Notes under the pieces: generated by a model | The model's input: only the letters and a program-made list of their open reading frames with translations | The model's database searches: none | Told to the model about the DNA's origin: nothing | Part shown: positions 40,121 to 49,352 of the stretch, piece after piece | How positions within the stretch are numbered: position 1 is the first letter of the stretch | How the letters are laid out: each line of letters opens with the position of its first letter | Program-made: the position numbers and the translations under genes | Source of the DNA: an uncultured Lachnospiraceae bacterium | GTDB lineage: Bacteria; Bacillota; Clostridia; Lachnospirales; Lachnospiraceae | Direction of reading: 5' to 3' | DNA: 57,452 nucleotides | Assembly: GCA_900554415.1 (NCBI GenBank) | Contig: USGU01000016.1 | Span: 1 to 57,452, forward strand

Positions 40121-42829
40121 ATGCGTTTAACAATTGATGGAAAAAATGTAGAAGCGCTGGAAGGCATGTCCATCCTTCAGGCAGCCAGAGCTGCAGGTAT
40201 CGAAATTCCTACACTTTGTTACCTGGAAGGCATTAGCGACATTGGCTCTTGCCGTCTCTGCGTAGTAGAAGTAGAAGGAATCGAACCACTTGTTACAGCT
40301 TGTAACACAAAAGTGAAAGAAGACATGGTAGTACAGACACGTACAGAACGTGTAATAGAAGCAAGAAAAACTGTTTTAAAATTACTCCTTTCTGAACATA
40401 ACAGAGAATGCTTTAGTTGTGAAGGAAATGGAAGCTGTGATTTACAGAGATATTGTAATGAATATGGTGTAGAAACAGAAGGAAATTATGCGAAAGGCCG
40501 CCAGGAACTGGGAAGAAAGAAAATTGACTCTCATCCATTCCTTTCTTATGACCCAGAAAAATGTATTCACTGTCAGCGTTGCGTAATGACATGTGCACAT
40601 GCAACAGGAAGACATGCAATCACACTTGGAAAAGCAGGCGGATATACTTTGATTCAGGCACCGTTTGGACCGGACTGGAAGAATTCTCTTTGCGAATCAT
40701 GCGGCAACTGTGCTCAGGCCTGTCCAACGGGTGCTTTGGTAGAAAAGCGTAAAAAGAACTACCGCCCATGGGAAGTAACTCGTGTGCGTACAACATGTCC
40801 ACACTGTGCAACAGGATGCCAGATGGACCTCATTGTAAAAGATGGTAAAATTGTGGATTGCGAAGGTGCAGATGGTCCTTCTAACCATGGACTTCTCTGT
40901 GTAAAGGGACGCAGTGGTTCCTTTGATTTTGTGGACTGCGAAGACAGAATCCGTTATCCACTGATTAAGAATAAAGAAACTGGTGAATTTGAAAGAGCTA
41001 CATGGGAGGAAGCACTTGATCTTGTGGCGTCTAAGTTCACTGAAATCAGAGACAATTTCGGAGGTGAGGCACTGGCCGGTTTTGCCTGCTCACGTTCATG
41101 TAATGAAGATATCTATATGCTTCAGAAGATGGTACGTACTGCATTTAAGAGCAACAATACCGATAACTGTGCCCGTGTCTGACATGCTCCTACAGTTGCA
41201 GGTCTTGCAACTACGTTAGGATCTGGTGCTATGACTAATACCATTGCTGATATTACTCGTGAATCAGATGCAATCCTCTTAGTAGGATCAAACCCAGAAC
41301 ATGCGCATCCAGTACTTGGTATGCAGGTTCGTCAGGCAGTACAAAATGGAACGAAATTGATCGTGGTTGACCCACGTGATATCGATCTTGCAAAAGATGC
41401 AGATATCCATTTAAAATTAAAACCAGGAACAAACGTTGCACTTATCAATGGTCTTATGAACATTATTATCAACGAAGGTCTTGTAAATGAAGAGTTTGTT
41501 GCTACACGTACAGAAAACTTTGATGCATTAAAAGAAGTAGTAAAAGATTACACACCGGAAAAGGTTGCTAAAATCTGTGGTGTTGACGAAGATATGCTTC
41601 GTGAAGCTGCAAGAATTTATGCTACTGTTGACAAAGCTCCGATTATGTACTGCCTTGGTGTTACAGAACATCATACAGGAACAGAAGGTGTAATGTCACT
41701 TTCTAACCTTGCAATGCTGGTTGGCAAGATTGGTCGTCCTGGATGTGGTGTAAACCCGATTCGTGGACAGAACAACGTACAGGGCGCTTGTGATATGGGT
41801 GCATCTCCAAATCAGTTCCCTGGATATCAGAATATTGATAAAGAAGGTATTCTGGATAAATTTGAGAAAGCATGGAATACAAAGCTGAATCCAAAGATTG
41901 GTACAAAGGCTACAGACTGCTTCCCGAAAATGCTTACAGGAGAAGTCAAAGGTTTATTTATCTTTGGGGAAGATCCGGTAAGAACAGACCCGAATACACA
42001 TCATGTAATTAAATGCTTAAAAGCTTTGGATTTCTTTGTTATTGATGAACTCTTCATGACAGAGACAGCAAAACTTGCAGATGTGATTCTGCCAGGTATT
42101 TCTTATACAGAAAAAGAAGGTACCTTCACTAATACAGAGCGTCGTGTACAGCGTGTAAGAAAAGCAGTGACAATTGAAGGTGAAGCAAAAGAAGATACAT
42201 GGATTTTCACAGAGATTATGAACCGTATGGGATATCCACAGCCACACCTTACTGCAGCAGAAATCATGGACGAAATTGCATCTGTAACTCCTTCCTTTGC
42301 AGGAATCAGCCATGCGCGTCTTGATAGTGAAGAAGTTGCAGGTCGTGGACTTCAGTGGCCATGTACTTCTAAAGACCATCCGGGAACACCAATCATGCAT
42401 GTTGGTAAATTCTCAAGAGGTCTTGGATACTTCAGACCGGCACAGTTTGAAGGTTCTATGGAAATACCGGATGAAGAATATCCACTTACCATGATGACTG
42501 GACGTATTCTTTACCATTACAATGCATGCGCTATGACTGATAAGACAGATGGTATCAATGAGATTGCAAACGCAAACTTTATCGAAATTAATACTGTTGA
42601 TGCTGAAAAACTTGGCGTAGAAAATGGTGAACTAGTTGAAGTTTCTTCAAGACGTGGTACCATTACTGCTACAGCACATGTGTCTTATAAGACAAATACC
42701 GGTGAAGTATGGATGCCGTTCCATTATGTGGATGGAGCAAACTGGTTGACAAATGATGCACTTGATGCAATTTCAAGTACACCAGAATACAAGGCATGTG
42801 CCGTAAAGGTAAGTAAAATAACCGCTTAA
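40121..42829 (+). CDS. fdhA: Selenocysteine formate dehydrogenase with NuoG-like N-terminus
   Basis: A second, distinct formate dehydrogenase of 902 codons, with in-frame TGA at 41180-41182 read as selenocysteine 354 in NCARV-U-HAPTVAGLATTLGS. The N-terminal ~230 residues form an electron chain: [2Fe-2S] (CYLEGISDIGSCRLCVVEVE), a His/Cys cluster (HNRECFSCEGNGSCDLQRYC), two [4Fe-4S] motifs (CIHCQRCVMTC, CESCGNCAQACPTGAL). The catalytic part starts with CPHCATGCQ and CVKGRSG. GRPGCGVNPIRGQNNVQGAC is typical. With the preceding flavoprotein it looks like an NAD(P)-linked formate dehydrogenase, unlike the H2-linked one upstream. Confidence 0.95.
41180..41215 (+). promoter_or_regulatory. Bacterial SECIS element of the second formate dehydrogenase
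   Basis: After the TGA (41180-41182) AGTTGCA 41194-41200 pairs with TGCAACT 41206-41212 around GGTCT. The apex GTTGCAGGTCT is nearly the E. coli fdhF SECIS loop recognised by SelB, supporting Sec insertion rather than termination. Confidence 0.9.
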
Positions 42830-42879
42830 TTTCATTATATTTAGATAAACTACATCCAAACACACCCTAGACGGGTGGG

Positions 42880-42913
42880 AAAAAATTGCGCAGTTCATGC
42901 GCAATTTTTTTGC
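42880..42913 (+). terminator. Terminator after the second formate dehydrogenase
   Basis: AAAATTGCGCA / TGCGCAATTTT with a 5-base loop, followed by TTT. A smaller hairpin CACCC 42863-42867 with GGGTG 42873-42877 lies just before it. Confidence 0.9.
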
Positions 42914-42981
42914 CTTTTTAGGAATACGACAAAAAGTCTCAGTGGCTTTTTCGGTTTTATAGGAAACAAGAAATTCGGAAT

Positions 42982-43010
42982 TTTACAAAAGCCGGAAACT
43001 GGTGTAAAAT
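42982..43010 (+). promoter_or_regulatory. Promoter upstream of the sigma-like gene
   Basis: TTTACA 42982-42987, 17-base spacer, TAAAAT 43005-43010; about 35 bases before the TTG start at 43045. Confidence 0.6.
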
Positions 43011-43044
43011 AAATACATTATAGACAGCAAAGGAGAATACCGTA

Positions 43045-43728
43045 TTGGAAGCAGTTGAATTTCAGAGAAAATTAGGGGCCCTTCTTGGTAAATGCAGGGA
43101 AAATGGCAATGTAATATCTAAAGAAGAAGTAGAAGCATATTTTAAAGAAGATAAACTTGGGGAAATGCAGATGAATCTGATGATGGATTATCTTTTATCC
43201 CAAAAAATTCTTGTGACCGGATATAAGAAAACAGAACCGATAGAAAATGTACAGAAAGAGCTGGTTCTTACAGAAGAAGAGCAGCAGTATCTGGAACGGT
43301 ATGAGGAAGAACTGCGGATGATGCCACAGTCAGACCCATTGGCAAAGATTCTGCCTCAGATTTTAGAAATTGCCAAAGAACTTCATCAGCCGGAAATCTT
43401 TTTGGGAGATTTGGTTCAGGAAGGCGCTATGGGGCTTATGATTGGGCTTAGCCAGCAGATAGAAGCCGAAGAAGAACTGATTCAGATGGCAAGAGAGAAT
43501 ATGCAGTCTCTGTTAGAGGTTCAGTCGGAAGTGAAGATTCAGGACCAGAAGATGGCAGACAAGGTAAATGATTTGGATGAAAAGATTAAAGAAGTTACCG
43601 AGCAGATGGGACGCAAAGTAAGCGTGGAAGAACTGTCACAGCTCCTGGAAATTACAGAGGAAGAAATTGAAGATATTGTTCGTCTTGCGGGAGAGGACTT
43701 AGAAGAAGAAAAACCAGCAGAGCCTTAG
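43045..43728 (+). CDS. Degenerate sigma-70-like protein lacking region 4
   Basis: A 227-residue acidic protein starting with TTG after AAAGGAGAA. Its layout mirrors a primary sigma factor. Residues ~20-60 resemble region 1.1 (NVISKEEVEAYFKEDKLGEM). ~100-135 resemble regions 2.1-2.2, with LPQILEIAKELH and DLVQEGAMGLMIGL where sigma has D-L-I-Q-E-G-N-x-G-L-M. ~165-220 resemble region 3 (MGRKVSVEELSQLLEITEEE). The aromatic and basic -10-recognition residues of 2.3-2.4 (Y-A-T-W-W-I-R-Q) are replaced by acidic sequence, and region 4 is absent. It may bind RNA polymerase without recognising promoters; this is inference from resemblance. Confidence 0.6.
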   Translation: MEAVEFQRKLGALLGKCRENGNVISKEEVEAYFKEDKLGEMQMNLMMDYLLSQKILVTGYKKTEPIENVQKELVLTEEEQQYLERYEEELRMMPQSDPLAKILPQILEIAKELHQPEIFLGDLVQEGAMGLMIGLSQQIEAEEELIQMARENMQSLLEVQSEVKIQDQKMADKVNDLDEKIKEVTEQMGRKVSVEELSQLLEITEEEIEDIVRLAGEDLEEEKPAEP

Positions 43729-43794
43729 AGTGCCAAATCTCTATCTTTCCACATATTCTAGTAAAAAGAAAGGTTAGAAAGATGGGAGAAACAG

Positions 43795-44565
43795 ATGCCA
43801 TATTCGGTAATGTTGGATGCAGGACATGGTGGCCCGGACCCGGGAGCAGTATATAAGGGACGGCAGGAAAAGGATGACACCCTCCGCCTTGTATTGGCAA
43901 TCGGAGAGATTCTTCAGAACAATGGAATTGATGTGGAATACACACGTACTACGGATGTGTACGAAAGCCCTTATCAGAAAGCAATGGAAGCAAATGAGGC
44001 AGGAGTAGACTATTTTGTGTCGATTCACCGTAATTCAAGTGAAACACCGAATCAGTACATGGGTGTAGAGAGTCTGGTCTATGATTTGAGTGGAATCAAA
44101 TATGAAATGGCGCAGAACATCAATGCTCAGCTTGAAACGGTTGGATTTGTGAATCTGGGTGTGAAGGCACGGCCGAATCTGGTTGTGTTGCGCAGAACCA
44201 GAATGCCTGCGGTATTGGTGGAGGTCGGATTTATCAATTCTGATACGGACAACAAGATTTTTGATGAGAATTTTGAAGATATTGCAGAAGCAATTGCAAG
44301 GGGAATTATCGAAACCATACAACCGGACCATATGAGCGGAAATGTGGGAACAGAACGCTATAGTGTGCAGGTCGGGTCTTTCCGGAATATGCGTTATGCA
44401 GAGCGTTTGAAACAGGAGCTGCAGGGAGAAGATTTCCCGGCTTATATCGAAAAAAGTGGAGAATTTAACCGGGTTCGCGTTGGAAAAGGGCTGACGCTGG
44501 AAGAGGCCACACAGCTTGAACAGGTTCTCAGAAAAAGTGGATACCAGACCGTAATTGTGAACTGA
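43795..44565 (+). CDS. N-acetylmuramoyl-L-alanine amidase (Amidase_3) with SPOR domain
   Basis: Cleaves the amide bond between muramic acid and the stem peptide. It is 256 residues. The catalytic domain (~1-180) shows MLDAGHGGPDPGAVY (zinc His), then FVSIHRNSSETPN (zinc His) and PAVLVEVGFINSDTDN (catalytic Glu). The second zinc ligand is in the AIGEIL region as usual, but I cannot place it with certainty. A C-terminal SPOR repeat (~183-256, RYSVQVGSFRNMRYAERLKQ) binds denuded glycan. There is no signal peptide, which is unusual for this enzyme. It lies 66 bases after the sigma-like gene, probably on the same transcript. Confidence 0.9.
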   Translation: MPYSVMLDAGHGGPDPGAVYKGRQEKDDTLRLVLAIGEILQNNGIDVEYTRTTDVYESPYQKAMEANEAGVDYFVSIHRNSSETPNQYMGVESLVYDLSGIKYEMAQNINAQLETVGFVNLGVKARPNLVVLRRTRMPAVLVEVGFINSDTDNKIFDENFEDIAEAIARGIIETIQPDHMSGNVGTERYSVQVGSFRNMRYAERLKQELQGEDFPAYIEKSGEFNRVRVGKGLTLEEATQLEQVLRKSGYQTVIVN

Positions 44566-44619
44566 GGAACAAAAAAGACGAAGAAAAAAAGATAAGACAA
44601 AAATAAGATGAAATATTAG

Positions 44620-44658
44620 AAAAGCTGCAAAACGGTATAGAACCGGATTGCAGCTTTT
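44620..44658. terminator. Bidirectional terminator between the amidase and the CBS-domain gene
   Basis: AAAAGCTGCAA plus CGGT pairs with ACCG plus TTGCAGCTTTT across small internal bulges; A and T runs on both sides allow use from both directions between convergent genes. Confidence 0.75.
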
Positions 44659-44692
44659 GCGTTATCATATTTATATCATTTTGATGTGTTTT

Positions 44693-45973
44693 CTAATCAG
44701 CGGTAGAAGATGCAGGAACAGGTTCCGGCAGGTAGATATGAACCTGCTCAATACGGTTCTTATCTAGCTTTTCCACTACCATACGAATTCCATCAGGTGT
44801 GGTGATTTCGTCCTTTTCTTCAGGCAGGCGGTCTAAATGCTCAATAATGAAACCACCTACAGAATCATAATCTTCCGATTCTAATTGTAAATCCAAGGAA
44901 TCATTCAAATCATCTAGATTAGTAGAACCTTCTACAATATATTCCAAAGGATTGATTTGACGAATGTTTTCTTCTTCATTTTCGTCATATTCATCGTGGA
45001 TTTCTCCAACGATTTCTTCCAGAATATCTTCCAGGGTAATTAGCCCTGCGGTTTCGCCATACTCATCAAGCACAATAGCAATGTTGAATGAGGCGGTACG
45101 CATTTCCACCAGAAGTTCGGAAATGTTTTTATATTCATAAGTAAAGTATGCTTCACGCAAAATGTCTTTGATATGGAATTCTTTCTGATTGTTATCAAAT
45201 AGAAGCAAATCTTTCATATTGATTGTGCCGACTACATTGTCCTTGGAGCCTTCGTACACAGGAAGACGAGTGAACTTGTCTTCGCGGAACAGAGCAATCA
45301 GTTCGGCATAAGAACTGTCGATGTCGGCAAAGGTCACATTGACACGAGGTACCATGACATCCTTTGCTTTTGCATCGCCAAGGTCGAACACGTTGTAAAT
45401 CATTTCCTTTTCTTCGGATTCAATAACACCGTCCTCATGACTTACGTCCACAATGGTGCGAAGTTCATTTTCAGTCATGGTGTTCATCTTGGCATTCGGG
45501 TCAATGCGGAGAATCAGCATTACCAGATTTGACAGACTGTTAATAATGAAAATAACAGGAGTCATGACCTTCATGAACACATCAATCACTGGCGCATAAA
45601 GTAAAGCCAGTTTCTCAGAATGAATCGAAGCCAGAGTTTTTGGGGTGATTTCCCCAAAAAGTAAAATCAGTACCGTGAGTACAACACTGGCAATGGCAAC
45701 GGCAGGGCCGCCCAGATTATAAGCCAGAGAAGTAGTCAGTGCTGAGGCGGAAAGATTTACAATATTATTGCCAATCAAAATGGCGCTAAGCATCTTACCA
45801 GAGTTTTCGGTTATTTTTAAAATTGTTGCTGCGCGCTTGTTGCCTTCTTCGGCAAGGTAACGTAAACGGATTTTATTTACCGTTGTAAGTGCTGTCTCGG
45901 CAGAAGAAAAGAAGCCAGATAACAGCAGCAGGATAAATAGAATAATAAGTTGCGTGACGTCACTCGAGTCCAC
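44693..45973 (-). CDS. CNNM/HlyC-CorC family membrane protein with CBS pair
   Basis: A 426-residue protein linked to magnesium or cobalt efflux. It starts with GTG at 45973 after AAAGGAGTG. Residues ~1-190 are a DUF21 (CNNM) membrane domain: LLLSGFFSSAETALTTVNKI and IGNNIVNLSASALTTSLAYN. Two CBS domains follow (~205-325: DVMVPRVNVTFADIDSSYAE and FNIAIVLDEYGETAGLITLE). A CorC_HlyC domain at ~340-420 ends it (YIVEGSTNLDDLNDSLDLQL). The hemolysin label often used for this family is misleading; ion transport is the better supported role. Confidence 0.9.
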   Translation of the reverse strand: MDSSDVTQLIILFILLLLSGFFSSAETALTTVNKIRLRYLAEEGNKRAATILKITENSGKMLSAILIGNNIVNLSASALTTSLAYNLGGPAVAIASVVLTVLILLFGEITPKTLASIHSEKLALLYAPVIDVFMKVMTPVIFIINSLSNLVMLILRIDPNAKMNTMTENELRTIVDVSHEDGVIESEEKEMIYNVFDLGDAKAKDVMVPRVNVTFADIDSSYAELIALFREDKFTRLPVYEGSKDNVVGTINMKDLLLFDNNQKEFHIKDILREAYFTYEYKNISELLVEMRTASFNIAIVLDEYGETAGLITLEDILEEIVGEIHDEYDENEEENIRQINPLEYIVEGSTNLDDLNDSLDLQLESEDYDSVGGFIIEHLDRLPEEKDEITTPDGIRMVVEKLDKNRIEQVHIYLPEPVPASSTAD

Positions 45974-46083
45974 AGTAAAAAATCACTCCTTTATAAAAAT
46001 GTATTTATCATTTACTATAGCGTATTTTTGTACTTTTTGCAAGTACACGACGTGGATAACTTTCTGACAGATTACCGTGTGTG

Positions 46084-46112
46084 TTGAATTTGTGCAAATT
46101 ATAGTGTATGAT
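46084..46112 (+). promoter_or_regulatory. Candidate promoter of the murB-rapZ-whiA operon
   Basis: TTGAAT 46084-46089, 17-base spacer, TATGAT 46107-46112. The -35 and spacer contain the inverted repeat AATTTGTGCAAATT (46087-46100), a possible operator. About 100 bases of leader precede murB. Confidence 0.5.
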
Positions 46113-46220
46113 ATTTGGGAATACATTTATAATATGTGTACTAAAAATATCATTGATAAAATGTGTAGAATTATAGTTACTATCTGTATTGGTTGTAATT
46201 ATAGTAAAAATGAGGGAAAT

Positions 46221-47132
46221 ATGAGACAAGAATTTGAAGACAGATTATTTAATACAATAGATAAAGAGAAAATCCGTGTAAATGAGAGTATGGAAAAGCA
46301 CACCACTTTTCACATCGGAGGACCGGCAGATTATTTTGTGATGCCGTCTGAGATAGAAGAGGTGAAAGCAGTTACTGAACTATGCGAACAGGAAAATGTA
46401 CCGTATTATGTTGTGGGAAATGGAAGTAACCTGCTTGTGGGAGATAAGGGATTCCGGGGTGTGATTATCCAGATTGCCGGAAAAATGAATCAGATACAGG
46501 TAGAAGGAGAAGTGATTACAGCTCAGGCAGGATGTTCACTGGCCCAGATTGCCGGGAAAGCATTAGAGGCAGAACTTACAGGCTTTGAGTTCGCGGCAGG
46601 GATTCCGGGGACTTTAGGCGGAGCAGTCCGTATGAATGCAGGTGCCTATGGTGGTGAAATCAAGGATGTACTGGAAAGTGCGGTTATACTGACAAAAGAA
46701 GGAAAAATACTGGAATTTCCTCTGGAAGAAATGGAATTTGGATACCGCACCAGCATTATAGAGAGAACCGGTGGGATTGTGCTGGGAGGAAAAATCAGGC
46801 TTCATAAAGGAAATAGGACAGAAATTAAAGCCATGATGGATGATTTGCGGGAAAGACGTACCAGTAAACAACCACTTGAATATCCAAGCGCAGGAAGTAC
46901 GTTCAAGCGCCCGGAGGGATATTATGCAGGAAAATTAATTCAGGATGCAGGACTGAAAGGATTTCGCGTGGGAGGGGCATGCATTTCGGAGAAGCATAGT
47001 GGATTTGTAATCAATATAGACCATGCAACGGCAGCAGATGTGGTGTCTCTTATGGAACAGGTAGATGAGAAAGTGAAGGAACAGTTCGGGGTAGGACTGG
47101 AGCCGGAAGTGAGACGGATAGGAGAGTTTTAG
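46221..47132 (+). CDS. murB: UDP-N-acetylenolpyruvoylglucosamine reductase
   Basis: NADPH-dependent FAD enzyme making UDP-MurNAc for peptidoglycan. The start ATG at 46221 (MRQEFEDRLFNTIDKEKIRV) follows TGAGGGAAAT and gives 303 residues; earlier in-frame starts run through promoter-like AT-rich sequence. FAD-binding motifs are FHIGGPADYFVMP, VVGNGSNLLVGDKGFRG and GIPGTLGGAVRMNAGAYGGE. The catalytic Ser is in GSTFKRPEGYYAGKLI (type II pattern), and the final Glu in RIGEF-preceding PEVRRIG. It is one base from rapZ. Confidence 0.95.
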   Translation: MRQEFEDRLFNTIDKEKIRVNESMEKHTTFHIGGPADYFVMPSEIEEVKAVTELCEQENVPYYVVGNGSNLLVGDKGFRGVIIQIAGKMNQIQVEGEVITAQAGCSLAQIAGKALEAELTGFEFAAGIPGTLGGAVRMNAGAYGGEIKDVLESAVILTKEGKILEFPLEEMEFGYRTSIIERTGGIVLGGKIRLHKGNRTEIKAMMDDLRERRTSKQPLEYPSAGSTFKRPEGYYAGKLIQDAGLKGFRVGGACISEKHSGFVINIDHATAADVVSLMEQVDEKVKEQFGVGLEPEVRRIGEF

Positions 47133-47133
47133 G

Positions 47134-48015
47134 ATGAGATTTGTAATTGTGACGGGGATGTCAGGAGCAGGAAAAAGTACAGCGCTTAAGATGATGGAGG
47201 ATATGGGATATTTCTGCGTGGATAATATGCCGATTCCGCTTATGTCGAAGTTGACAGAGTTGCTTTTGATTCCGAATGAAGAGATTACAAAGCTGGCCCT
47301 GGGACTGGATATCAGAAGCGGACAGAATTTGAAAGAACTGGAACATGTTCTGGATGAAATGGACCGGATTCAGATGCAATATGAGATTCTGTTTCTGGAT
47401 GCGTCGGATGCGTCCTTAATTAAACGATACAAAGAAACCAGACGTTCCCATCCACTTGCAAAAGGAGAACGGGTGGAAGTCGGTATTGCACTGGAGCGAA
47501 ATAAAATCCAGTTTCTGAAAGAGCGGGCAAATTATATTCTGGACACCAGTGGTATGTATACCAGACAGTTGAAAGTGCAGCTCAATAAAATTTTTGCAGA
47601 GAGTAAAGAACTGAAAAATATGTATATTACGGTGTTGTCGTTTGGTTTTAAATACGGGATTCCAAGTGATGCGGATTTGGTTTTTGATGTGCGTTTTCTG
47701 CCAAATCCATATTATATTGATGAACTGCGCCCACAGAGTGGAAATGATAAACCGGTGCGGGACTATGTGATGAAAAGTGAAGTTTCACGGGAATTTTTGA
47801 AAAAGCTTACAGAAATGGTTCAGTTCCTGATTCCACATTATATGGAAGAAGGAAAACATCAGCTTGTCATTGCTATTGGATGTACGGGCGGAAAACACCG
47901 GTCAGTTACGCTGGCAAATGAGTTATATGACAAACTTTCAGATGCAGAAGAGGCATATGGAATTAAAAAAGAACATAGAGATTTAGAAAAAGATTCTATC
48001 ACAAAAGCAAAGTAG
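47134..48015 (+). CDS. rapZ: RNase adapter / nucleotide-binding protein RapZ
   Basis: P-loop protein (YvcJ in Bacillus) with ATP/GTPase activity; in E. coli it senses GlcN-6-P and guides RNase E to small RNAs. It is 293 residues. Walker A is GMSGAGKSTALKMMED at 8-15, the Walker B-like region is FLDASD, and the conserved C-terminal motif is IAIGCTGGKHRSVTLANEL. In Bacillus the order is rapZ-yvcK-whiA-crh; here yvcK is absent between rapZ and whiA. Confidence 0.95.
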   Translation: MRFVIVTGMSGAGKSTALKMMEDMGYFCVDNMPIPLMSKLTELLLIPNEEITKLALGLDIRSGQNLKELEHVLDEMDRIQMQYEILFLDASDASLIKRYKETRRSHPLAKGERVEVGIALERNKIQFLKERANYILDTSGMYTRQLKVQLNKIFAESKELKNMYITVLSFGFKYGIPSDADLVFDVRFLPNPYYIDELRPQSGNDKPVRDYVMKSEVSREFLKKLTEMVQFLIPHYMEEGKHQLVIAIGCTGGKHRSVTLANELYDKLSDAEEAYGIKKEHRDLEKDSITKAK

Positions 48016-48023
48016 GTGCATGC

Positions 48024-48986
48024 ATGTCGTTTTCAAAAAAAATAAAAGAAGAATTATCCATGGTAAACGGTGAAAACCGGGAGAGTCAGGTGGCAGAAAG
48101 TGCAGCACTTATCAGCATGTGCGGAGCAGTTGTGATTGACAGCAGAGGCAGATATTCTCTGAAAATACATACAGAAAATCTGGCTGTTGCAAGAAAATGC
48201 TTTACTTTATTTCAAAAAAGCTATAATATTGAAACTGACGTTGCTGTCCGCATAAATCAGGAGAAGCATAATGTTTCTTATTATGTTATCGTGAAGAACC
48301 ACGAAAAGGCTTTGCAGATTCTGGAAGAAATTCATTTGCTGAATGAAATTGGCGATGTGGAGGAAGAACTAAATCCACAGAAGAATGTTTTACTTCAGAA
48401 GAAGGAAAACCAGAGAGCTTTTTTGCGCGGCGCATTTTTGACCGCAGGTTCCATGACAGATCCTGAGAAATCATATCATTTTGAGATTGCGTGCGCAACG
48501 AGGGAAAAAGCAGAACAGATACAGAAGCTTATGCAGGCATTTGCGCTGGATGCGAAAATAGTTCCACGTAAGAAGAATTTTATTGTTTACCTGAAGGAGG
48601 GAACGCAAATCGCGGATGCCCTGAATGTGATGGGTGCACATGTGGCATTGATGGAGTACGAGAATGTCCGTATTCTGAAAGAGATGCGTAATGAGGTAAA
48701 TCGTAAAGTAAACTGTGAGACAGCGAATTTGAATAAGACGGTATCTGCAGCGGTAAAGCAATTAGAGGATATCAGGTTTATCGAAGCATCTGTAGGCTTT
48801 GAAAAGCTGCCGGAAGGTTTGCGGAGCATTGCAGAAGCAAGGTTGAACTATCCAGATGCATCTCTGAAAGAACTTGGAGAACTTGTGCGACCTGCTGTGG
48901 GAAAGTCAGGAGTAAATCACAGACTGCGCAAATTGAGCGAAATGGCCGAAAAATTACGGTCAAACAAGGAGGGTTTATATGGTTAA
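48024..48986 (+). CDS. whiA: DNA-binding cell division and sporulation regulator WhiA
   Basis: Conserved Gram-positive DNA-binding protein. It is 320 residues. The N-terminal two thirds form a degenerate LAGLIDADG homing-endonuclease-like fold (SFSKKIKEELSMVNGENRES, FLRGAFLTAGSMTDPEKSYH). The C-terminal helix-turn-helix is at ~265-315 (ARLNYPDASLKELGELVRPA, VGKSGVNHRLRKLSEMA). The end overlaps the HPr-like gene by 8 bases. The order murB-rapZ-whiA-HPr-like is a widely conserved Firmicute cluster. Confidence 0.95.
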   Translation: MSFSKKIKEELSMVNGENRESQVAESAALISMCGAVVIDSRGRYSLKIHTENLAVARKCFTLFQKSYNIETDVAVRINQEKHNVSYYVIVKNHEKALQILEEIHLLNEIGDVEEELNPQKNVLLQKKENQRAFLRGAFLTAGSMTDPEKSYHFEIACATREKAEQIQKLMQAFALDAKIVPRKKNFIVYLKEGTQIADALNVMGAHVALMEYENVRILKEMRNEVNRKVNCETANLNKTVSAAVKQLEDIRFIEASVGFEKLPEGLRSIAEARLNYPDASLKELGELVRPAVGKSGVNHRLRKLSEMAEKLRSNKEGLYG

Positions 48987-49242
48987 GACACCAATAACAA
49001 TTCATTTGTCAGAAGGACTGGATGCAAGACCCATCGCACTTCTGGTGCAGGAAGCAAGTCAGTATACCAGCAAGATTCTGATTGAGGTAGAAAACAAACA
49101 GATTAATGCAAAGAGCATTATGGGAATGATGAGTCTGAGATTGCTTCCGGGAGAAGAAATCACAGTAGTGACAGATGGAAGTGATGAAGTGGCCGCAGCC
49201 CAGGGTATGGAAACATTTTTTGATAATGTTAAAAATCAATAA
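48979..49242 (+). CDS. HPr-like protein lacking the phosphorylatable His15 (Crh-like)
   Basis: An 87-residue HPr-fold protein. The active-site loop reads GLDARPIA with Asp at position 15, where PTS HPr has His; Crh of Bacillus has Gln there. Ser46, the HPr kinase target, is present in INAKSIMGMMSL. It should therefore be unable to carry phosphate in sugar transport but could act in catabolite control with CcpA. It starts inside the end of whiA after AGGAGGG. The same position is used by crh in Bacillus. Confidence 0.88.
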   Translation: MVKTPITIHLSEGLDARPIALLVQEASQYTSKILIEVENKQINAKSIMGMMSLRLLPGEEITVVTDGSDEVAAAQGMETFFDNVKNQ

Positions 49243-49255
49243 AGATTTACAAAAA

Positions 49256-49279
49256 GACATGATTTTCATGTCTTTTTTT
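49256..49279 (+). terminator. Terminator after the HPr-like gene
   Basis: GACATGA 49256-49262 with TCATGTC 49266-49272, 3-base loop, extended by A/T pairs, then eight T. Confidence 0.9.
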
Positions 49280-49352
49280 GTATAATAGAGTTAATGAAAA
49301 AGGCAGACAGAAGTAGACGCAGATAAGAAGACAGAGAAAGCGAGGCACAGAA

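Noticed and set aside
41180..41182. Stop codon or nonsense mutation in the second formate dehydrogenase
   Set aside because: Same Sec motif with an E. coli-like SECIS apex; no frameshift is seen.
44693..45973. Hemolysin toxin gene
   Set aside because: DUF21 plus CBS plus CorC_HlyC architecture is an ion-transport family; the toxin name is historical.
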